64,000 bases of DNA, from NCBI GenBank assembly GCA_030272155.1, contig CP126191.1, forward strand, positions 6,594,501-6,658,500. The letters are read 5' to 3'. The DNA comes from Tetradesmus obliquus. Lineage: Eukaryota > Chlorophyta > Chlorophyceae > Sphaeropleales > Scenedesmaceae. The notes under the pieces are model-generated. The model saw only the letters and a list, made by a program, of their open reading frames with translations, did not search any database and was not told the origin of the DNA. Shown here one piece after another: positions 1-11,945 of the stretch. Every line of letters starts with the position of its first letter. The stretch's first letter is position 1. Both the position numbers and the translations under genes were made by a program.

Positions 1-202
1 GGCAGGCCCCGCCAACATGTTCAACATGCTGTACAGCATTGATGGGGATGCAGCAGCTGCAGCAGAGGCTGCAATCCAAGCCGGCTGGCACTCTGCCAGC
101 AGCACATCCCTCTGCCTACTGCACCACACAGTGGCACACGGCCACGATGTCTGCCGGCAACTGGCAGCACCACAACCAAGCCTAGCTGCCTGGGCTGGCT
201 GG
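1..202. other. 3' flank of the UBA-PUB gene, no gene seen
   Basis: Short GCA/CTG-rich stretch beyond the stop codon of the minus-strand UBA-PUB gene. Small open frames exist on both strands, but none shows a domain or a plausible exon pattern. It probably contains the 3' untranslated region. Confidence 0.4.
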
Positions 203-3200
203 TCACAGCATGCCAAAAAAGGGGTTTGAGAGTGCGTTGTTGATTTCGCCACCTGCTGAATTCAGAATCTCCATGTTGATCTTGTCGCGTGGCAGCACCA
301 GCACACCATCAGCCTCCTGCGGCAGCAGCAGCAGCAGCAGCAGCAGCAGATCATTAATGCAACTGAACAGAACACAATTGCACAACCGGTCGTGACAGTG
401 CTGCTTGGTGATGCCAGGTGCACAACTGCAACTTCATGGACCACCCTTGCACCCAACAGAGACACCGATCCCCCAGGCCGCTTAGTACGTACCGTACCGC
501 TGCCTGGCTCGCTGACAACCACTTGCTTGTTTACAATTGGCTGGTGCTGCCAGAGAGTTTGCATGCACACAGTGTCACGCGCACCTCAAAGCCCACGAGT
601 TTCAGGAAGTCCACTGACCCAGGCACGGATGCCACACGCGCCTGGAATGCTGCATTGCCCAGGTTGATGCACCTGCGCGCGGCCGAAAGCAGCGGGACAA
701 CACCTCCTCACAATGCACACAGGATACAACACTACCCATCATCAGTTGATCTGCCGTGTTCAGGCAAGTGCGGTGGGACTTCCAAGATGCAACAAGACCT
801 TTTATCTCTGCAAAGTCAAAGACATCCCCGATGCTGCACATCCGCACCCACAGCTCCTGCCGCTGCAGCCTTCCCCACCTGAACTTCTCCTCATCGGGTG
901 CACGTGCGACGTTGCCGATGTACTTGAGCATCGTGCCTGCTGCCGTCTTGAAGGGCTCCTCCCCCCCTGCCTTCTTCATGGACACCAGCTGCCCGCGCAG
1001 CTTCTCGATCACTGCGGCACGCAGCAGCGCATCATTGCCAGCGGGACAATCACCAGCAAGCATGCAGTGACGCTCTGGATTACGACGTCAGAGCAGCCCG
1101 TAAGGCCGCAACCAAGCAGTATGTTTGCTTTGTGCACAGTGCAAGCGTTAGATCTGTCCCCGCTGCTGCCACTCTTCCCAGCCAGCCAGCCGCAAGGCCC
1201 GCCCCTGCTCACCGCTGATGGGCTTCACGTACACGTAGTGCTTGGCCGCCTCCTCCTCCGCCTTCTTGCGTGCCTTCTCAGCCTCGCGCGCCTTTTCTTC
1301 CTCAGTGAGCTCCTCGGGCAGGCCCAGCTTCTTGCGGCGCTCACGCCGGTCCTGCTCCAGCTTGGCGCGCAGCGCCTCGCTGCGGCAGATGAAGGTGGCA
1401 TGCAACAGAAGTTCGAAAGGAGCAAGGGGAGCAAGGCGCGCAAGGGAGTTGTTGGTGTACAGGGGCATGATGCGGTTGTGACCGTCAGCAAAGGACACCC
1501 ATTGTCGCTGCAGCAATCTCATCATATACTGCCGCGTCGTTCTGTGGCCCCAAGCAAACCCCATCCATTAGCTGCACACTGCACGCCATCAGCAGCTTGT
1601 CTGACCCTCCGTCTTCCACCACCACACTCTGACTATAGCTGCTACAGCAGCGGCGACCGCACCGTGCGCGCGCCTCCTCGGCCTTCTCTCGCTTGCGCTC
1701 CTCTATCATGCGCCGCATCGCGCCCTCCTCCTCCTTGCGCTTGGCCTCCTGCAGCTCCTTGCCATGGCGGATGCGCTGCGTGGCAGGAACATGGGCAGGC
1801 AGCGGCGTGTTGCATCCAACAAACAGCGTAAACATGCTACACGTGCAAAACGTGCAGTGCCGTGCACGCTTTGCACTTGTATTCCGGCTCTAACCAACCA
1901 GGCACACCTTGTCTCAAACAGCGCATAACCCAGCAGCTGCAGTACAACAGTTGCTGGTCGACCTGCACTTGCACCACCAGCTCAACCTTCCCCCGACACC
2001 ACTAGCTGGCCGCCGCACGATACCACGCCTTACCTCGCGCTCCCGTATGCGTGCTGTCTCCGCCTCCTCCTTCTCCCGCTTGAGCTTGGCCTTGCGCAGC
2101 AGCTCCGCGGCCTGCACACGCGCCTCCTCCGCTGACAGCTGCTGCTTCACCGTGGACTGCACAGGTGTGGCGAGTGTGGCCAGCCACGGCAGGGTGCAGG
2201 GCAGACACAGAAGGCAAGGGTTGAACCTGCTAATTCGCTTGATGATCACCAATCAACGTCACAAAACAATGGCTTAAGGTGTCGTGCGTGCGCAAGAGGG
2301 CAGGATGGAGACACACGCTGCTCACCCATGGCTTCAACTCAAGCTGGCACCGCAACTCTAGCACGCAGCACTCGCTGGCTCCTCTTCCTGCTTCACTGCA
2401 TCCCCCCCCCTTCCCCAGGAAAGCAGCACCCCCCCACCTTGGGCACCAGCAGCGGCTCGTCTATGTCAGCGTCAGCCTCATGCTCTGCCAGCCAGTTGAT
2501 GGCGCCCTCCAGTGTGCTGTTGCCGCTGAAGTGCAGCCCGCGCGCGGCCCGCGCCTCGCCAAAGCCCATGCCCAGCAGCTCTGTGAGCAGCTCGGGTGAC
2601 ACCTCCACAGGCACCTGCGGATTGCAAAGAGAGTGTGTGTACGTGTATGTGTGTGTGAGGGAGGGGTGGTGTTGAAAGGGCAGTTGATAAGTTGTGGGCA
2701 AGCTGAAACAGTGCTGCTTGCGGTGCGCAGTGCGCTGGGGTGACGAGAGTGCACAGAGACAAAACAAGCTGCTGCATAGTGCAGGTGCAGAGTAAATACA
2801 TAAGACGATTGCTGGCAGCTGTTCAGCGGCTGGGGTGCGGGCTGGCGCAGACACAGCAGCTCCTCCGCATCTGCTGTGTGCTAATGCAGCAATCAGGTGG
2901 CACAGCTTAGACAATAAAGCGCCAGCACAGCTGCCAGCACCCTCACCAGCTCGTCATCGCCAGCTGCTGCTGCAGCTGCTGCTGCATCCCCGCCCTCTGC
3001 TGCTGCTGCTGCTGCTGCTGCTGCGCCTGCCTCGCCGCCTGCTGCTGCTGCTGCCGCCGGCTTCTTTTTCCTCCTGACCCCCAGCAGCTCCGCGTCAGCA
3101 TCTAGGTCCTCCTCCATCTGCTGCTTGGCTGCTGCCATCTGCTGCTCCGTGTCCAGCATGGGCACATCCTCGCCAGTCTGCATGCAGATGTATGTACAAG

Positions 3201-4161
3201 GCAGGCAATGGACACATCGTTGACTGCACTGTAGAACTGCTGCGGGGGTTTCATGTCAAAGTTGACAGCCAGTGCTGCAAGCGGTACGTCAGGCCAACGT
3301 GCAGCCATCCTCTCTACTCCCCAACACCACTGGTAGCTGCTGCCAACTATCATACTCACACAGGTGTTTAGCAGGCGCTCTGCAAGCGCTGTGCTGGCAC
3401 TATGCGACTTGTCGAAGGTGCTGCGGCATGCTCCCTCGTGGTCTGTCTTCTGCCTGTCTAATCACTCTTGCAGCCATCCGCACCTTATCAACGTACTCGG
3501 TGTGCCCCGTGAACTTTGTGTGCAGCGCCTTCTCAGCATCTGTGCGGCACGGCTTGCCGCAGGCAGTGCACACCAGCCGCGTCACCTGCAGCACGTACGG
3601 CAGCAGCCAGCAGCGCACATGCCGCAGGTGCAAGCAGGTTCAGTGTTGCTGGCCATGGCGGCTGCTGAGGTTGGTCCATGTGAAGGATTTGCTGCTAACA
3701 GTGCTGTTGAGGCTGTGATAAAGCATTGCAGCAAAAAGAGGCCTGCTCGCGCATGCATGCATGTCAGGACCACTGTCCAGGCAAAGCACGTGATGTGCTG
3801 CATGTCAGTAGCAAGCGCTGCAACAACTTAACAAGAGGTTCTAAGCTGCCTGCAGGGTTAGACACGTCGTGTTAGAGTCAGCTGTAGGTGCAGGCGCTGC
3901 CGCGCACCGGCTGTGTGCTCTCCTCAAAGTTGGCGTGTCCTGCAAGTCGAGCAGTTGGGAGCTTGTTGAAGTGCCTGATTAGCATTGCACCCAGCTGGAA
4001 TTCTGGCCAAGCTGTGGCTTGCAATTGCTTTGCAGCAGTTCAAAAGCATTTAAGCAGGTGTTGCGGCAGGACAGCTCACCTGTAGCATCACTGTGGGCCT
4101 GCGCCTCTGCTATGTTCTTGAGCAGCGTGTTGCAGTCCTTGCACAGCAGTGAGACTGCCAT
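203..4161 (-). CDS. UBA and PUB domain zinc-finger protein (ubiquitin/p97-linked)
   Basis: Eleven exons can be placed with consistent phases: 4161-4080, 3939-3908, 3585-3484, 3177-2947, 2614-2438, 2156-2034, 1775-1663, 1379-1213, 1011-879, 672-585 and 316-203, giving about 453 residues. The N-terminus has two Cys/His zinc-finger-like units (CKDCNTLL...H and CTACGKPC...H). A UBA domain follows in the 2614-2438 exon (LLGMGFGEARAARGL). A long charged coiled coil is encoded by exons 6-8. The C-terminus is a PUB/PUG domain (MLKYIGNVARAPDEEKF through NAAFQARV to SAGGEINNALSNPFFGML). The order matches Arabidopsis At1g04850. In this family UBA binds ubiquitin and PUB binds the tail of the p97/CDC48 ATPase, so a role in ubiquitin-dependent turnover is inferred. 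The ATG at 4161 starts directly at the first zinc-finger unit, as in relatives. The gene is divergent from CSN2. Confidence is high for the family; partner proteins are inferred. Confidence 0.88.
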
Positions 4162-4614
4162 CCTGCTGCTGCCAGCAAGGCAATGCTGAGCTATTACAGC
4201 AAGTAGCTGATGCTAGTTGAGTCAATAACTGTTCAAGGTCAAGACACAGGCAACGGGCTTGTTCACCAGCAGCAGCTGTTCAGTTGTGTACAGCACGAGG
4301 CTACAGATACGTTTGGGATGCGGAACTGCGTCGACTTAGAACAAGAAGTACCTGTCATGAAACAATATGAACAATGAGCCTGATCTGGTAGGCGTAATGC
4401 ACGCAGGCAGTACACGTTGGTTCAAGGCGAGGGTCCGGAGCACCCGATACACCTCTAGTCCGCCGCAACCTATACGTCAGACGGCTTTAAGCGTTTACTG
4501 GTGAAGTTTGCAGTGATTGCCGTAGCAACTGTAAGAGGAGGTGCTTTGAGCAGCAGACGTGACTGATCAGGTCAGTCCTTCCTTTCCTCAGGAGCTTTCT
4601 CAATAGCAGGCGCC
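4162..4614. promoter_or_regulatory. Divergent promoter region between the UBA-PUB gene and CSN2
   Basis: A spacer of 453 bp separates two start codons that face away from each other, so both promoters and 5' untranslated regions must lie here. It is less repetitive than the flanking introns. I see no convincing TATA box. Both genes act in ubiquitin-linked protein turnover, so shared control is plausible but unproven. Confidence 0.55.
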
Positions 4615-7600
4615 ATGGACGACGACATGGAGGGTATGTGGCATTCAGAAGGCTAACTGCAGCTGGATCAAGCGTTGCAGCACCGCCAAGTGCCTTACTT
4701 TGGACCTGCTGCTGCTGTGGGCGCTGCGTTGCTTGCCCCGCAGATTATGGCTTTGAGTACTCAGATGAGGAGCCAGAGGAGGAGGATGTTGACATCGAGA
4801 ACCAGTACTACAACTCCAAGGGTGAGATCAGCTGCTGCTGGAGCACAGAAGCAGCAGCAGCAGCACTCACAGGCATCATGGCACCCACTGCCACCGTTGC
4901 GAGCTTGCACGTGCCTATCCCAGCATGATGTTGCTGCAATAGCTCCTGCTCCTCATTGTGCGGCACATCGAAACAATTGTGGTATGTATGTGGGTAGCAT
5001 AACCACATCACGCAGTTGGCCATGTGCTGAGCAGGCGGTGTGAGAGTGGTTGAGGGTGTAAGCACAAAATGCGTGTTACAGCATAGAGTGATTGCATGCT
5101 CTTGCCTAGTGCCTAGCCGCTTGCGCTTGCCCTCTCTTGCACATTACACGCACACGCACACACACCCAGCTGCATCAAATGCAAATCATCCCTTGCGCTG
5201 CGTTGCGCCAGGCATGCTGGAGGGCGATGACCCGCGTGAGGCGCTGGACGGCTTCCGCCAGGTGCTGTCCATGGAGCAGGACAAGGGCGAGTGGTGAGCC
5301 GCAGCGGGCAGCAGCTGCAGCAGCGGGCAGCAGCTGCAGCAGCGGGCAGGCAGGCAGGCGGGCAGGCAGGCAGGCAGCAGCAGCAGCAGGCAGACAGGCA
5401 GGCAGGCAGCAGGAGCAGCAGGTCGCGGCAGGAGCTGCTAGCGGCTGTGACGGCAGCTGATGAAGCGGACACGTGTGTGTAACTGCAGGGGCAGGCAGGT
5501 GCTGTGGGCATTGCTCTGCACTGCCGGATGTGTTTTTTGGCGATGCGGAATGGGAACAATCAAAATAGGCATTGTCTTCAAGCAGCCCCTGGTTCTGAAA
5601 GCATGCTGGTGCGAGGTAACCAAGTGCTGAGCACTGTCCCTGTGGCTGCTGCACTCATCTGCTGCTGCTGTGCAGGGGCTTCAAGGCGCTGAAGCAGATC
5701 GTGAAGCTGCTGTTCAAGAAGGGCGACAGGCAGAAGATGATGGAGGCCTACAGGTGGGCGCTGCCATGAGGTGCAGGGACAGCACTGCACGGGCTGCTAA
5801 CATGGTGCTGCACACACACTGCAGCCGCCTCTTGAGCACCTGTAGGAGCCATGTGTGTGCTGTTGGGTGCCATCAGTCGGAGCAGCGCTGTGCGCGTGGC
5901 CTGAGCGAAGCAGCAGGCTGTGCAGCCAGCCAGCTGCACCACACAGCATCGTGCTGCAACGCCTCCTGCCAGCAGCGCTGTGGAATGCGTACCTGCCTTG
6001 ACGTGCTGCAGCGCCTGCTGTGCGCTGCGCTGCATCCGTCGTGTGTCATCTGCAGGCAGATGCTGGAGTACACCGACTCTGCCGTCACGCGCAACGCCAG
6101 CGAAAAGAAGATCAACAGCCTGCTGGACCACATCAGCGCCAGCAGCGACCTGGACCTGCTGCAGGTGAGGGCATGGGGCGAGGAGGGCTGATGCAGGATG
6201 ACAGCGGCGTGTGAAGCATGGAGACTGTTTTGCTGGCGTGCCTCATGCGCAGAGTGGCACTTGTGCTTTGTATGGCTGCACCCTCCTTCCCCGGCTTACC
6301 TGCGGTCCTGCTGCTGTTCACTGACGACGCCTCTGTGCTGGTGCTGAAGAGCGGTACTGTCCTTCTGCGTTGACTCTTAAAGTCTTGTGCCACATATGCG
6401 GCTGCCGTGTCGTTGCCGCCGCAGGAGTTCTACGAGACCACGCTGGTGGCGCTGGAGCGCGCGCGCAACGACCGGCTGTGGTTCAAGACCAACCTGAAGC
6501 TGGTGGGGCTGTGGTTCAAGGCGCGCGAGTACGGCCGCATGCACAAGATACTGAAGGACCTGCACAGGTGAGATGCTGTGGGGGTGGGGGATGGTGGGTG
6601 GGGTTGCTGCTGGATGGGTGGGTGGTGGGCTCATGGCAGAGAGGGTGGTGGTCTGACGGCGTTGCAAAGCAGTGAACCTTACGTAGTGCAACGCCCATGT
6701 TCTGCGGCCTGGCCATGTGCAGCTGGCTGGTGCCATCCGATCATCACCCTGCAACCTTGTAACCAAGCTCCGGCCCTGCCCCGCTGCAGGTCGTGCCGGC
6801 GCGAGGACGGCAGCGAGGACCTGAAGAAGGGCACGCAGCTGCTGGAGGTGTACGCGGTGGAGATCCAGATGTACACCGAGCAGCGCAACAACAAGAAACT
6901 CAAGCAGCTCTACCACAAGGTGGGGGCAGGCGGCAGCAGCAGCAGCAGCAGCCACCGGCGGCTGCTGGCAGCAGCCGGCAGCCGGCTTGCGTGCGTCCAG
7001 CAAATGCCCTGCATATTGAGCATGTCAGTGGAAGATGCCTCACAGGAACAGGAAAGGGGTTAAACGCACGCTGGCGACCTCTGGGCCAATTGCACTCTCG
7101 GGCATATTTCTTGTGTGTCCTGCATTGTCAACGCTGCCACTCTTGAGTTTCTTGCTTGCTGGCTGCCGCAGGCGCTGGGCGTGAAGAGCGCCATCCCCCA
7201 CCCGCGCATCATGGGCATCATCCGCGAGTGCGGCGGCAAGATGAACATGCACGACCAGCTCTGGTCAGAGGCAGCCACAGACTTCTTCGAGGTGAGGCAG
7301 CAGCAGCAGCAGCGTGTGGCAGCAGCGGCTGGCAGCAGCCACAGCGGGTGGTGTGGCATGGCAGCAGCTGCATGGCTGTTCTCTTGCATGTTCATAATGG
7401 GATGGTGCCTGGTAGCGAGCAGGCATTGCTGCAGCATTGCATTGGCGTACAGCCTACATGACAGCGGCTGTGTTTTTTTATATGTCTGGTCCCTCCGCGT
7501 CATGCCACATGCGGCGCTCCCTCACACAGCACTGCATCCCGCCCCTGCCGCCTGGCCTGCACACTTGCATACACACCTGCCTGCGCATGTTGTTGTGCGG

Positions 7601-8118
7601 CCTCGGCCGCCCACCGCACACCTTCTCACACACTGCCTCACCGCACACCGTTGCGCCGCGCCCAGGCGTTCAAGAACTATGACGAGGCGGGCAACGTGCG
7701 GCGCGTGCAGTGCCTCAAGTACATGGTGCTGGCCGCCATGCTCATGGAGAGCAAGGTGGACCCCTTCGACGCGCAGGAGGCCAAGCCATACAAGCAGGAC
7801 CCAGAGGTGGGCCTGAGGGCGTGGATGCTGAACTGGCCTTGACATTGTGTGCATTGCTGTCGAGATGGGCATTGCTAACGAGGGGTGCAGGGTTGAGTGA
7901 CGTTGAACACAGCGCTGTGCACGTCTCTTGTGTATTGCTGCTGTGCTGCGGCTGCCTGCTTGTCTGCTTGCTTGCTGGACCTCGCGCACGGGCCAAAGGC
8001 AGGCACAGGCGGTATGCGGGCGCTCAGCATCGGAACAGTGGCTGGGTGGCGGTCGTCTGCAGTGGCTGAGGGGCTGCATGCATTCTCTGAGTGCTCAGGT
8101 GTAACCGCATCCAAGCAG

Positions 8119-8153
<35 letters not shown>

Positions 8154-9726
8154 CCCCTGCAGGTGATGGCCATGACCAACCTGGTGGCAGCCTACCAGGC
8201 CAACAACATCCGGGAGTTTGAGAAGATCCTGGCACACAACAAGTGAGAGGGGGGGGGGGGCAGGCGGTGCGGCAAGTTTGTGAGCATGGCAACTGCTCAG
8301 CACAGCAGCGGGCCAGTGGCAGTAGGCCGGCACGTCATGCTGAAGCTCTGCAAGCACAACGCACACCACAAACGTACGCATCATGCTGCAATCAAGCACA
8401 CATGGCGGCCTGTGCCTGTGCTCAAGCTGAGCTGTGCCGCCCACCACTACCACCACCCCGCCGCTGCTGCTGCTGCTGCCGTGCTGCAGGCGCACCATCA
8501 TGGACGACCCCTTCATCCGGCAGTACGTGGAGGACCTGCTGCGCAAGATCCGCACGCAGGTGGGGGGGGCCTGCAATGGAAGCTGGTACAGAGGACAGCG
8601 CAGTGGGTGGAAGTGCCAGCCAGCGCCGCCTTAACAAAACGGAGGCTGCATGCCGTCAAGAACCTGGCATTGTACTGTGGTGTGTGTCATTGCTGTGCAA
8701 GTGGACCCTGGGCGCGACGTGCCTGCCCACCCAGTTGAGCTGGGGCTGTGGCTCGTGGGCTGCATCCTGCATGTGCCGCAACCACGCCCCTGCACACAGC
8801 ACTTGCAGTCTGCACCTGATCCAGCATGAACACCAATGCTGCTGCTCAGCCATTGGCGCACCCATCTCACCTCTTAGCACGTCTACACTATGTACGCCCC
8901 TGCCGCCCCGCGAGCAGGTGCTGCTGAAGCTGATCCAGCCGTCACACCTCGCGCACCCAGTGCACCTCTCAACCCTGTGCACGTCCCCATACGTGCTGCT
9001 GTGTGCCATATGTGCCTTGCCGCAGGTGCTGCTGAAGCTGATCCAGCCGTACACGCGCGTGCGGCTGCCCTTCATCAGCCGCGCACTGGCCATCCCTGAG
9101 GCTGACGTGGAGCAGCTGCTGGTGTCCCTCATCCTGGACAACAGGATCCAGGGCCACGTGGACCAGGTGGGGCGCCTGAGGGGGCCTGGGGCTTGGGTGT
9201 CTTGGGGCAGCTGTGCAATGGGATTTGATCTGTGGGCAATGGGATTTGCCACACTGCCTGCTGACCCGGCTGGCTGGCTGGCTAGCTGCTTGTGGGCTAA
9301 TGCCTGCCTGCCTGCCTGCTGAGGCAGCGCAGCAGGTGCTGGGTAGGGGGTGGGGGCTGTGATCAGCAGGACATGGTTTTGCGTGAGGGGGGCTGTGCTT
9401 GCTTTGCTTGGCTGTATGGCAGGTGTGGCTGGAGGGCAGATCTGTGAGCAACACTGTGCGGCAGTGCACACACGCACTCACGCATGCTTGCAGCAGCTCC
9501 TGCACAAGGGCACCCTACCAAACTGACTGTTGCCCGCCTGTGCCTGTCCTATTCTGCCAGCTGACATTCATGCTGCCGCCGCCGCTGCTGCTGCTGCTGC
9601 TGCCAGGTGCAGCAGCTGCTGGAGGTTGGCGACAAGGCGCAGGGCATGAACAAGTACACGGCCATGGACAAGTGGGCCAGCCAGATCAAGAGCATACACA
9701 CCACAGTCTGCAACAAGGTGCTGTGA
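4615..9726 (+). CDS. CSN2: COP9 signalosome complex subunit 2 (CSN2/FUS12/ALIEN)
   Basis: Thirteen exons join in phase: 4615-4633, 4744-4821, 5212-5293, 5676-5753, 6056-6164, 6425-6567, 6790-6919, 7172-7291, 7666-7806, 8163-8242, 8490-8559, 9026-9166 and 9607-9726. They give 436 residues; human CSN2 has 443. Diagnostic stretches include the acidic start with [117 protein letters not shown] and the C-terminal PCI/winged-helix region. CSN2 is a scaffold subunit of the CSN, the nuclear/cytosolic complex that removes NEDD8 from cullin-RING ligases, and it contacts the cullin-RBX1 end. The complex's protease site lies in CSN5, so no catalytic residue is expected here. The 9026 exon has a second possible acceptor 108 bp upstream. 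Confidence 0.97.
5301..5425 (+). repeat. CAG/GCAGG simple repeats in CSN2 intron 3
   Basis: Starting a few bases after the donor that follows the GEW codons, the intron holds repeats of an 18-bp CAGCAGCTGCAGCAGCGG-like unit. These pass into a GGCA tetranucleotide run and then more CAG. This is a low-complexity intronic repeat with no coding role. Confidence 0.85.
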
Positions 9727-11945
9727 GCCGTGCTGCTGCGGCTGCTGCACTGGGGCTACAGCATGCCAGTGAGGCTGAGTTTGACTGGAGGGTGAGTTAC
9801 ATGCCGCTGCATGCGCGTATGCAGGAGGGTCAGCCAGTGCTGCAGCACCCAGCAGGCACAGCAGGAGTGGCAGCAGCACAGGCTGCTGCCGGGTAGCCAT
9901 GCATGTACGTGCAGCTGCGTTGCCATCCGCGGGCGTCCATTGGTATGGTTTGATGGGACCTGGCTGGTGGTTGCAGTACGTCGTGTGTTGGCAAGCGTGA
10001 GCGGCACTGCGACGTGTCGCCAAGGCCACGTACAATCGGTGGCTGCAGCAACTGTCAGATCAATGGCAAGCGCCATAGCAACTCATGGCAACGTGTACTC
10101 TGGTTCATCCAGCCCGATACGCTGCTGATCGCTAGGGTGATCATCACCATCATGGTGAGCTTGTGGCAAGCATGGCTGATGCGGCAGGGCCTGTGTATGC
10201 GGCGCCTTGCAGCTGTGGGCCGGCCAGCATACACCCCTTATAAATTTAGGTGGCTCTCTGCCACCGCGTGCGTGGGGTGCCCCCCTGCCTGCAAGCAGCT
10301 GGCATGTTGCTTGGGGCCTTGCCACGGCCTGACGTGGTGGGTGCTGTTTTGGACGCGCGCTGCATCAGCTGTTTGCTGTTGCTTGTCGCCTCATGCACGG
10401 CGAACTCATTTATGTGTATATACAGGCGGGTGCTGAGCTGCATCACCGGCCCTAGTAGCAGCAATGCCGTCGCACCTGGCTAGGGCTGCCCGCGATGGCA
10501 CGGCTGCTACTAGCTAGTAGCTGTGATGCGTGCGCTCACTGCCGATGCTGGCAGCATGCTGTGCAGCTGGGTGCGCGTGCAGCTGTCAAAATGCACCCAT
10601 GCAGACCGCTGCGGTCTGATTTGGCTGCTACCAGTGTCGTGGTGTGCCCTGCCCATGCTTCGCATGCCAACACATTCTGAGGCTGATCACCTAGGTCTGT
10701 TGGTTCCATGTTAGGCTTTGGTCAGCGACCATGGTGGCAGGTGTGCGCATGACACCGCAGTGTGCTGTACTACTGTGGGTTGACTGACATCAGCTGTACA
10801 TGTGTACGTGCTGTGAGCAATTTTCTACGGTTGTGTCTGGAACAGGCCTGTTCTGGACCGAGCTGGTCGGTCAGTTTCTGTTGCTAATGTTGCAACCGAT
10901 GAATGTGTAGCAGATGGGTCAGCGCTGCAGGATCCAACATATGCGTTACACCTGGACAAAGCAAACCAGGCGAAGTAGAGACCTGCGCTTCCTGTGCGTG
11001 CATGTGCACTGCACGGTGTGCACACAGTGCTGCATGCGATCATATGGGCATGTACGCCATGTGCGCTGACAGCCTGCAAACAATGCGGATGGCAGGCATC
11101 ACCACATGCACCGCTGCACGCACATTCAGACAAGGCGTGAAGGGAAAAGCTGGCGGCCCCTCATCATCATGTTACTCATCAAGCCATAGCATCAACCCCT
11201 GCAGGAGCAAAGCTGTAAATGTACTCCTCAGTGGCACGCATGCAGAAGTATGTGTTATGTAGTAAGTAACATCAAAGCGCTGAACTGGCTGGCCAACTGG
11301 TGGTATATAGCAGACTCAAAATATCACAGACTAAATAACACCGGACAATTGGGTCAACAACCCTTGTGGTCAGGGCGGCTGCCAGACCAGAATGCTGTGG
11401 CAGCCGCCGACAGTCAAAAGCTGACACCTGCAGCACAGACGCACTGCTGTGTGCTGCACAGACGGCCCTGGCAGGTCGACGTCATGTCAAAAGGGTAAAG
11501 GTATAATATATGTGATGTATCATGCGTTGCATGCCGTGCACCCTTCACTACTATGCTTGTCACACGCCTCATGCTTGTCAGCCGCCTTGTGCTTGCTGGG
11601 TGCTGGATCCAAGCAGCACCACATGCGCCATGGTCAAAAGCAGCTGCCAACAGCTGCATGGCGGCATGCACAACAGACGGTCCCGAATGCATGCGCACAA
11701 TGTGCGCAACAGGACGCACCCTGCGCAACAGATAGTGGCACGAAACATTAACCCACTACAGATGACTCGGCAAAATCGTAATATGCTGCAAAAAGCTTGC
11801 ATGCAGTCTGCGCATGCTTCCAACACTGCACAGCCAGCATCAGCACAAGTGGCAACCGCAGCCAACGCTGCATCATGTCACAGCAGCATCACTTGTGGCT
11901 GCTAGTATCCTCTGATGTTTGACGTGCTGCACGGTAGTTGCCTGC
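9727..11945. other. Spacer between the converging CSN2 and peroxiredoxin genes
   Basis: About 2.2 kb between two converging 3' ends. It contains several A/T-richer patches (a TTATAAATTT at about 10,239 and a TATATAC at about 10,420), many TGCATGC-like words and short open frames of up to about 140 codons. None has a recognisable domain or splice pattern. It must contain both 3' untranslated regions. No RNA gene was seen. Confidence 0.45.
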
